A DNA stretch of 20,346 bases from CBFGTA01 sp965651595. Lineage in GTDB: Bacteria > Actinomycetota > Actinomycetes > S36-B12 > UBA10799. Each line of letters starts with the position of its first letter. The first letter of the stretch is position 1. The stretch lies in the NCBI GenBank assembly GCA_965651595.1, contig CBFGTA010000030.1:1-20346 (forward strand), given 5' to 3'. Below the pieces are notes generated by a model that saw only the letters and a program-made list of their open reading frames with translations, had not been told where the DNA came from and made no database searches. Of this stretch, positions 15,616-20,346 are shown piece after piece. The position numbers were made by a program, and so were the translations under genes.

Positions 15616-17454
15616 ATGATCAAGAGGATTTTCTTGGTGATCGTGCTCGTCATCGGCACCACAATCGGGTTGCTCTACCCACTCATCTTCAGTGGAACCG
15701 GTGGCCCGGCTGGAACCGAACCCACCACAATTACCCTCTACCAGGCCGACTATCGGGTCAGTGCTGACGGTGAACTCACCGCCACCGAAACAATCACAGT
15801 CTCCTTCCCGCGCCACATATCCAAACGGGGGATCTTCCGCTTCTTCGACACCGCTGACCAGTCCGATCCTCGGGTACGACTAGAACCCGTGATCGAATCG
15901 ATCGAGCGCGACGGTAAGCGGGAGCCCTACACGATCGAACAGCGTGATAACCGTTATGTGGTGGCCCGGATCGGTGACGAGAACGTCATCATCAGTCCCG
16001 GGGAACACGTGTACACCATTCGCTATCGCATTCCTGGAGTGATTGCACCGCCCACGGCAGGTGCTGATCAGGACTTCGCGAGCAGCGTGGGGGATCCGGC
16101 CGGGGCGCGTTCAGCCTTCTACTGGGACGTCGTCGCCCGCGGCTGGGCGATGTCGATCGCGCGAGCCGATGTGACGGTTCAGTTGCCTTCTGCGGCGACC
16201 TCCATCGAATGCAGCGCAGCCCAGACCCAGTCCCGCACTGGTACTGTCCGGATCGGCCCGTGCGACATCAACGGCCAAGACTCGCAACGGGTAACCGTCA
16301 GGGCCACCAACTTGGCCCCCTACGGGGGAATGACTGTTCGCACCACGATGGATCTGCCTGCCCCGGAGCGGGTGACGGCGCCGTGGTCACTCGAGTGGGA
16401 TCCGGTGCTCGGACGCAACCTGTGGTTTGCGGTCCTCCTCGTTGTCCTTGCTATCGGGTTATTGGTTGTGGGGATCTGGCTGAGTTGGACCGCCCGTGAG
16501 CGCAAGCCCGGCTATCCGGTCATGTACGGGCCACCGACGGTGCCCGGTTCGCAGCCACCCGAGCAGCTCAGTCCCGCACAAACGCTCTACATGAAAGACG
16601 AAACAGTGGGGCCCCACGGCCTCACGTCGACGTTGTTCTACTTGGCGGACCGAGGTGTGGTTTCCCTCGAGCGCACATCCGACAAGAGTTGGGTGATCAC
16701 CCGCCAGGGAACTGATGAGCAGTGGCAGTCGCTCGACACTCCTAGTCGAAAAGTCGCAACGGCTCTGGGATTGAAGACACCCGGTTCCACGTTTACTGCC
16801 AGCCGTAAGAACAAGACTTCCGGATCCACCCTGTTGGCCGCCCGCACGGGTCTGGAATCGGAGACGAAGCAGTGGGCGTTGATTCACGGCTACCTGGCGG
16901 CAGCGCGACGCGAGAAGGTCGCCAAAGTGCTGTGGTACGTGGCGATCGTCCTGGCCATCGCCGGATTCGTGGGAATCGGCGGAATGACTTTGCTCGGCCT
17001 GCCACCAGCACTATTCGCGATCGGAGCCGTCGGTGTCCTGGCGACCGGAGTGGGGACGCGGCGCACGTCTGCGGGCCGAAAACTATGGAGCCAGTCCGGA
17101 GGCTTCGAGCGAATGTTAGGGACCCCGTCGTCTCAACAGCGTTTCGATTTCGCCGCCCGTAAGGACCTCTTCATCTCGTTCATCCCGTATGCAGTGGGGT
17201 TCGGGTTGGCCGATAAGTGGGCGGAGAAGTATCGCGCCGAAATGGGTGAAGAGCCACCCATGCCGACGTGGTATCCGTATGGGTACGCCATCTGGGCAAC
17301 CGGATACGGTGCTGGTTCAGGTCTGGGTGATTTCGAGTCGACGATTTCTGCCAGCATCAGCCACTACCATTCTCAGACCTCCTCAGGTGGGGGCGGCGGC
17401 TACAGTGGAGGCATCGGCGGGGGCGGTGGTGGCGGTGGTGGCGGAAGTTGGTAG
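15616..17454 (+). CDS. DUF2207 family membrane protein with Gly-rich C-terminus
   Basis: This 612-residue membrane protein is of unknown function. A signal-anchor helix (4-24) precedes an extracytoplasmic DUF2207 domain (about 36-255) with the family pattern YRVSADGELTATETITVSF, RGIFRFFDT (71-79) and HVYTIRYRIPG. A helix at about 269-291 leads to a cytoplasmic region with LSPAQTLYM and LTSTLFYLADRGVVSLE (336-352). Two more helices lie near 438-457 and 462-480, followed by GGFERML (495-501) and a tail ending in uninterrupted glycines and SW (589-612), as is common in this family. ATG at 15616 is chosen because GAGGGG lies about eight bases upstream; an in-frame GTG at 15607 would add three residues. 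LemA follows 72 bp downstream; DUF2207-LemA pairs recur in bacteria, suggesting a shared envelope role. Confidence 0.9.
   Translation: MIKRIFLVIVLVIGTTIGLLYPLIFSGTGGPAGTEPTTITLYQADYRVSADGELTATETITVSFPRHISKRGIFRFFDTADQSDPRVRLEPVIESIERDGKREPYTIEQRDNRYVVARIGDENVIISPGEHVYTIRYRIPGVIAPPTAGADQDFASSVGDPAGARSAFYWDVVARGWAMSIARADVTVQLPSAATSIECSAAQTQSRTGTVRIGPCDINGQDSQRVTVRATNLAPYGGMTVRTTMDLPAPERVTAPWSLEWDPVLGRNLWFAVLLVVLAIGLLVVGIWLSWTARERKPGYPVMYGPPTVPGSQPPEQLSPAQTLYMKDETVGPHGLTSTLFYLADRGVVSLERTSDKSWVITRQGTDEQWQSLDTPSRKVATALGLKTPGSTFTASRKNKTSGSTLLAARTGLESETKQWALIHGYLAAARREKVAKVLWYVAIVLAIAGFVGIGGMTLLGLPPALFAIGAVGVLATGVGTRRTSAGRKLWSQSGGFERMLGTPSSQQRFDFAARKDLFISFIPYAVGFGLADKWAEKYRAEMGEEPPMPTWYPYGYAIWATGYGAGSGLGDFESTISASISHYHSQTSSGGGGGYSGGIGGGGGGGGGGSW
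17386..17451 (+). repeat. Glycine-codon low-complexity tract
   Basis: A GGN-rich run encodes the glycine tail of the DUF2207 protein (GGGGGYSGGI then ten Gly and SW). It is a simple-sequence coding tract prone to slippage, and copy number could vary between strains. Confidence 0.7.
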
Positions 17455-17526
17455 CCGCCAAACCGCGATTGTCGGTCAAGAGTCCATAGGGCCCGCGGGT
17501 CCGTGACAGTGGGGAAGTGATGCCCG

Positions 17527-18093
17527 GTGCTCATCGCACTCATCGTCATCGTCGTGTTGATCGTGATTGCCGTGATCTTCACCGTCGTTGGCTTCAACAA
17601 GTTGCGATCTGCCGATGTCGCTGCCCAAGAGGCGCTCGGCGGGATCGACGTCCAACTCACTCGCCGCACCGACCTCATTCCCAACCTGGTCGAAACGGTC
17701 AAGGGCTACGCGACCCATGAGCGAGGAGTCTTCGAGAAGGTGACGGAGGCTCGTGCACACGTCAACGAAGCGATTCGTTCAGACTCTGTCGAGCAAAAGG
17801 CAGCCGCCGAACAAGAGCTAAAGAACGCGCTAGTTAACGTCATGGCCGTCGCTGAGGCCTATCCAGATCTCAAGGCCTCCGCCAATTTCATGAACCTCCA
17901 GAACCAACTCGCGGACACCGAGAACCAACTCGCCTTCGCCCGCCAGTACTACAACGACGCGGTCGGAACACTCAACACGTTGGTCGTCACTTTGCCCTGG
18001 CTGTTGTTCAACGGGCTCGCGAAGGTCTCTCAGCGCGAGTTCTACGACGCCCCTGAAGGTCAGGCCACACCGCCCCAGGTGTCGTTTTCGTGA
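17527..18093 (+). CDS. lemA: LemA family protein
   Basis: LemA proteins are small membrane-anchored, helical-bundle proteins of unclear biochemical role. The 188 residues start with one hydrophobic helix (2-22), then the signature FNKLRSADVAAQEALGGIDV (23-42), RRTDLIPNLVETVKGYATHE (46-65), AEAYPDLKASANFMNLQNQL (about 113-132), DTENQLAFARQYYNDAVGTLN and a C-terminal FYDAPEGQATPP motif. The length is standard. The start is GTG at 17527, with GGGGAAG about 10 bases upstream; an ATG seven bases earlier is out of frame. The TGA stop overlaps the GTG of the following hydrolase gene (GTGA), indicating coupled translation. Confidence 0.94.
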   Translation: MLIALIVIVVLIVIAVIFTVVGFNKLRSADVAAQEALGGIDVQLTRRTDLIPNLVETVKGYATHERGVFEKVTEARAHVNEAIRSDSVEQKAAAEQELKNALVNVMAVAEAYPDLKASANFMNLQNQLADTENQLAFARQYYNDAVGTLNTLVVTLPWLLFNGLAKVSQREFYDAPEGQATPPQVSFS

Positions 18094-18929
18094 GCGAGTC
18101 AGTTGCTACTGACGTCTGGTTTCCCGGTAGCAGGGCTGACCCTCCGGAGGACCACGACGGTGAGGCCACACCGCTGCCGTTCTACCTCACCGACCACATT
18201 CGGTCCTTCAACACCTTCGGGTGCTACATTGCCGGGCAGCCCTGGCTGAGCCGTGCCCCCCACGGTGACGGCCACGGCGTCATGGTTCTGCCCGGCCTCG
18301 GTGCCGGTGACTTGTCGACTTTCCCTCTGCGCCGGTTCTTGCAGCGACTCGGTTACCAGGTGTCTGGGTGGGGACTCGGCCTCAACGTTGGACCCACAGC
18401 GAAGGTGATCCACGGGTTGCGAGATCGCGTGACAGCGATGGCCGACCACACCGGCGGGCGGGTCTCGCTAGTCGGCTGGAGTCTGGGCGGAATCTTTGCC
18501 CGCGGGTGAGCTCGTCACGACGAGTCCGTCGTGCGGCAAGTGGTCACGCTGGGATCTCCGATCCGCATGGGCCATCCGCGCCAGGCCAGGGCGATTCGGA
18601 TGTATCAGCGGTTCGCGCGTCTGCACATGGCGCCCGAGCAGTTGCCGCAACCAGAACTCGCCCAGATCGACCCCCTGCCGGTTCCGGCCTCGTCCATCTA
18701 TTCGCGCGTGGACGGAATCGTCGACTGGAGGGCATGCCTCGACCGAGTCGACGACAGCCACGAAAACATCGCCGTCTGGACGAGCCATTTGGGGTTCGGT
18801 CACGATCCGGCCGTGCTGTGGGCGGTCGCCGATCGATTGGCTCAGCCGGAGGAGAACTGGGAGGCGTTTCGAGCCCCCTGGTACGCCCGCCCCCTGTATC
18901 CGCGTCCCGACGCGCCCGTAAACGGCTAA
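18090..18929 (+). pseudogene. Alpha/beta-hydrolase interrupted by one in-frame TGA
   Basis: From GTG at 18090 the frame reads 139 codons, meets TGA at 18507-18509, and continues in the same frame for 139 further sense codons to TAA at 18927-18929. Both parts together form one complete alpha/beta-hydrolase of the actinobacterial lipase-like type. The nucleophile elbow is LVGWSLGGIFAR with S131. VRQVVTLGSPIRM follows at 149-160 and SRVDGIVDW at 205-213 (candidate acid D208). TSHLGFGHDPAVLWAVADRLAQP at 231-253 holds the candidate H233. The TGA takes codon 140, where relatives usually have a residue such as Leu in the helix after the elbow; no frameshift is needed. The simplest reading is a nonsense mutation (for example CGA or TGG to TGA) or a sequencing/assembly error. 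The 139-residue product alone would lack Asp and His. It overlaps the lemA stop (GTGA) and so belongs to that operon. Confidence 0.8.
18516..18533 (+). other. Perfect 7-bp hairpin directly after the in-frame TGA
   Basis: CACGACG (18516-18522) pairs fully with CGTCGTG (18527-18533) around the tetraloop AGTC, beginning seven bases after the TGA at 18507-18509. It falls within the hydrolase coding frame. It might be incidental in GC-rich code, or it could influence readthrough or termination at the TGA. Confidence 0.5.
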
Positions 18930-19133
18930 AGCGCCCGAACTTTCCAGGCAGTTGTCCGGTCGACGGTCGACTGGGAACCTGTCGTCACAATCTGGGCCGC
19001 GACATGCCGCAGAAGCGTCATTCTCCTGTGGCGATGCGGTACCGTGTCCATCACGGCATCCGTAGTAGATACGGGCACCATCTGCGCGAACAGAACGCTG
19101 GGGAAGGCGAATCTGATAGCGGAGGAGGTGGCA
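18930..19133. promoter_or_regulatory. Intergenic region upstream of the DUF3145 gene
   Basis: These 204 bases probably hold the end of the DUF2207-lemA-hydrolase transcript and the promoter of the DUF3145 gene. A TACCGT hexamer at 19040-19045 fits the loose actinobacterial -10 pattern but lacks a clear -35. A short inverted repeat (CCGTG 19042-19046, CACGG 19052-19056) overlaps it. Neither is strong. No T-rich terminator is visible. Confidence 0.3.
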
Positions 19134-19709
19134 ATGCCCGATTTGTCCTGCCGTGAATCTTCTGCGGCACATCGAATGACGCCATCATCACAGGCCGAAG
19201 CCCGTGGGATTCTCTATATCCACTCGTGTACCCGCGCATTGATGCCGCACGCCCAGTGGTGCTTGTCGAAGCACTTCGGAACCCAACTTGATCTCGATTG
19301 GTCACCGCAGCCGGTACAGCCGGGCAGCTATCGAACCGAAGTGCGCTTCGCTGCCACGCCGGGCAGTGCAGCCGGCTTGGCCAGCGATCTGCGTCGGCTA
19401 GGGCAAGTGCGGTTCGAACTCGTCCACGATGCGGCTGGCGATATCCCCGGAGAACGCTATTGCTTCACGCCCAGCCTGGGTATGTACCGATCTGCCATCG
19501 GGCCCCTCGGAGATGCTCAGATCTCCGAGGATCGCATTCGTGCGGTCATGGAAGAGTCAACCGGCCGGACTGGAGCCGGCTCCGCCGATCCGGCGACCCT
19601 GGTCCAGGCTCTGCACGGTCTACTCGGGACCGCGTGGGATGAGGAATTGGAAGCATTCCGTCTAGCCGCTGCCGGCGACGGGGTGCGGTGGATGAACCAC
19701 GCAGGCTGA
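19134..19709 (+). CDS. DUF3145 family protein
   Basis: This 191-residue soluble protein belongs to DUF3145, an actinobacterial family without known function. Recognisable blocks are RGILYIHSCTRALMPHAQWCL (24-44), LDLDWSPQPVQPGSYRTEV, a SDLRRLGQVRFELVHD segment, GERYCFTPSLGMYRSAIGPLGD, ISEDRIRAVME, LLGTAWDEELEAFRLAAAGDGVRWM near the C-terminus. The ATG at 19134 is chosen because an excellent ribosome-binding site, GGAGGAGGTG, sits three bases before it. A second ATG at 19176, which would match the family's usual shorter N-terminus, has no such site, so a 14-residue N-terminal extension is likely. The frame is open further upstream but lacks other support. The neighbours give no functional hint. 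Confidence 0.92.
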   Translation: MPDLSCRESSAAHRMTPSSQAEARGILYIHSCTRALMPHAQWCLSKHFGTQLDLDWSPQPVQPGSYRTEVRFAATPGSAAGLASDLRRLGQVRFELVHDAAGDIPGERYCFTPSLGMYRSAIGPLGDAQISEDRIRAVMEESTGRTGAGSADPATLVQALHGLLGTAWDEELEAFRLAAAGDGVRWMNHAG

Positions 19710-19712
19710 TCC

Positions 19713-19734
19713 GCGCCGGCTGGCCATGCCGCGC
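19713..19734 (+). terminator. Weak hairpin after the DUF3145 gene
   Basis: GCGCCGGC (19713-19720) pairs with GCCGCGC (19728-19734) as a seven-pair stem with one bulged base and a 7-base loop, starting three bases after the stop codon. No T-run follows, so this is a possible factor-dependent or weak terminator only. Confidence 0.3.
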
Positions 19735-19806
19735 TAATCGGTGGGCATCGGACCCGCACGCACACTCGACCAGCATCGGCGGGCCGTGGTGGAGGATGAT
19801 GTCCCC

Positions 19807-20346
19807 GTGTCAGGTCACGGTCCAGGTGTTGTCACCAAAGATCCCCGCCGGTGGTGGGCGCTTCTCGCCCTGAGCCTAGCCATTCTGCTGGTGGCGGTAG
19901 ACAACACGATCTTGGCGTTGGCGATCCCGAGTTTGGCTGCGGATCTGCAACCGACTCCAGGACAAGTCCTGTGGATCGGGGACATGTATTCATTCGTGTT
20001 GGCGGGATTGCTCATCACGATGGGAAGCGTAGGCGACCGGGTGGGTCGGCGTCGCTTGCTGATGATTGGCCTGGCTGCGTTCGCACTGTTTTCCGTGGTA
20101 GCAGCGTTCGCTCCGACGGCCAATGCTCTGATCGTCGCGCGCGCGCTACAGGGAGTCGCTGGCGCGACCCTGATGCCTTCGACGATGGCCCTGATCCGCA
20201 ACACCTTCACCGATCCCAAGGAGCGAGTGTTCGCAATTTCGGTGTGGGCCGCTATGGGCTCGGTCGGAGTTGGGCTCGGCCCTATTTTTGGGGGGTTCCT
20301 GCTGGAGCACTTCTGGTGGGGATCTGTGTTCCTCGTGAACGTGCCC
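19807..20346 (+). CDS. DHA2-type MFS drug efflux transporter (C-terminus cut by window edge)
   Basis: The frame is open for 180 codons to the window edge. The product resembles the N-terminal third of 14-helix proton-driven efflux pumps such as SmvA, QacA and LfrA, which export quaternary ammonium compounds and other cationic drugs. Helix 1 contains LAILLVAVDNTILALAIPSL with the conserved Asp of the family's motif D1. WIGDMYSFVLAGLLITMGSV forms helix 2, then the motif A loop GDRVGRRRLLM, RALQGVAGATLMPSTMALI with motif B, and the antiporter-type motif C segment GSVGVGLGPIFGGFLLEHFWWGSVFLVNVP in helices 5-6. The GTG at 19807 has GGAGG eleven bases upstream; two in-frame GTGs at 19786 and 19789 lie just before that site. 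No regulator gene is visible in the 97-bp upstream gap; it may lie beyond the edge. Confidence 0.9.
   Translation, partial: MSGHGPGVVTKDPRRWWALLALSLAILLVAVDNTILALAIPSLAADLQPTPGQVLWIGDMYSFVLAGLLITMGSVGDRVGRRRLLMIGLAAFALFSVVAAFAPTANALIVARALQGVAGATLMPSTMALIRNTFTDPKERVFAISVWAAMGSVGVGLGPIFGGFLLEHFWWGSVFLVNVP

Noticed and set aside
15422..15619. 65-codon plus-strand frame starting within the LexA box, just before the DUF2207 gene.
   Set aside because: It has no ribosome-binding site, no recognisable motif, and its end overlaps the DUF2207 start. I cannot exclude a small SOS-linked peptide, but nothing supports one.
18507..18533. TGA at codon 140 of the hydrolase read as selenocysteine, with the downstream hairpin as a bacterial SECIS element.
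   Set aside because: The stem is strong and the loop has a G in its first two bases, but the loop lies only about 13 bases after the TGA, closer than I recall for bacterial SECIS elements. The site is in a helix after the nucleophile elbow where relatives have no Cys, and no selenocysteine machinery is seen here. Nonsense mutation or sequence error is simpler.
19044..19133. Upstream extension of the DUF3145 gene to an ATG at 19044.
   Set aside because: The extension has no ribosome-binding site, while ATG 19134 has a near-perfect one.

Overview
The window looks like chromosomal DNA of a moderately high-GC actinobacterium (Actinomycetes; I cannot name the genus). The grounds are GC-rich codon use with many GTG starts, an actinobacterial-type LexA box (TCGAAC-N4-GTTCGA), an imuA'-imuB-dnaE2 mutagenesis cassette, members of the actinobacterial families DUF3145 and DUF5522, and a treY-treZ pair. 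No insertion sequence, phage gene, CRISPR array, rRNA or tRNA gene was recognised.

Layout. (1) 1-1075, minus: a secreted, coiled-coil-rich protein cut by the window edge. (2) 1353-7446, plus: a sugar-metabolism run consisting of a two-repeat, SWEET-like PQ-loop transporter overlapping treY, which overlaps treZ, then a glutaminase 42 bp further on. TreY and TreZ together convert the reducing end of glucans into free trehalose. The transporter's stop overlaps the treY start, so the three genes are probably one translationally coupled unit. (3) 15401-7459, minus: imuA', imuB and dnaE2, tightly overlapping and preceded by a perfect palindromic SOS box that sits on an apparently leaderless promoter. 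They are followed by an O-acyltransferase/SGNH fusion and a small DUF5522 protein. (4) 15616-18929, plus: a DUF2207 membrane protein with a glycine-rich tail, LemA, and an alpha/beta-hydrolase gene whose reading frame is interrupted by one in-frame TGA. (5) 19134-20346, plus: a DUF3145 protein and the start of a DHA2-type (SmvA/QacA-like) drug efflux pump cut by the window edge.

Most of the window is recognisable housekeeping or accessory actinobacterial content. The points most worth a second look are the 3+1+3 SWEET-like transporter fused by overlap to treYZ, the LexA box and leaderless start of the mutasome operon, and the TGA-interrupted hydrolase with a strong hairpin just after the TGA. 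All functional calls come from reading motifs by eye; no search was run.
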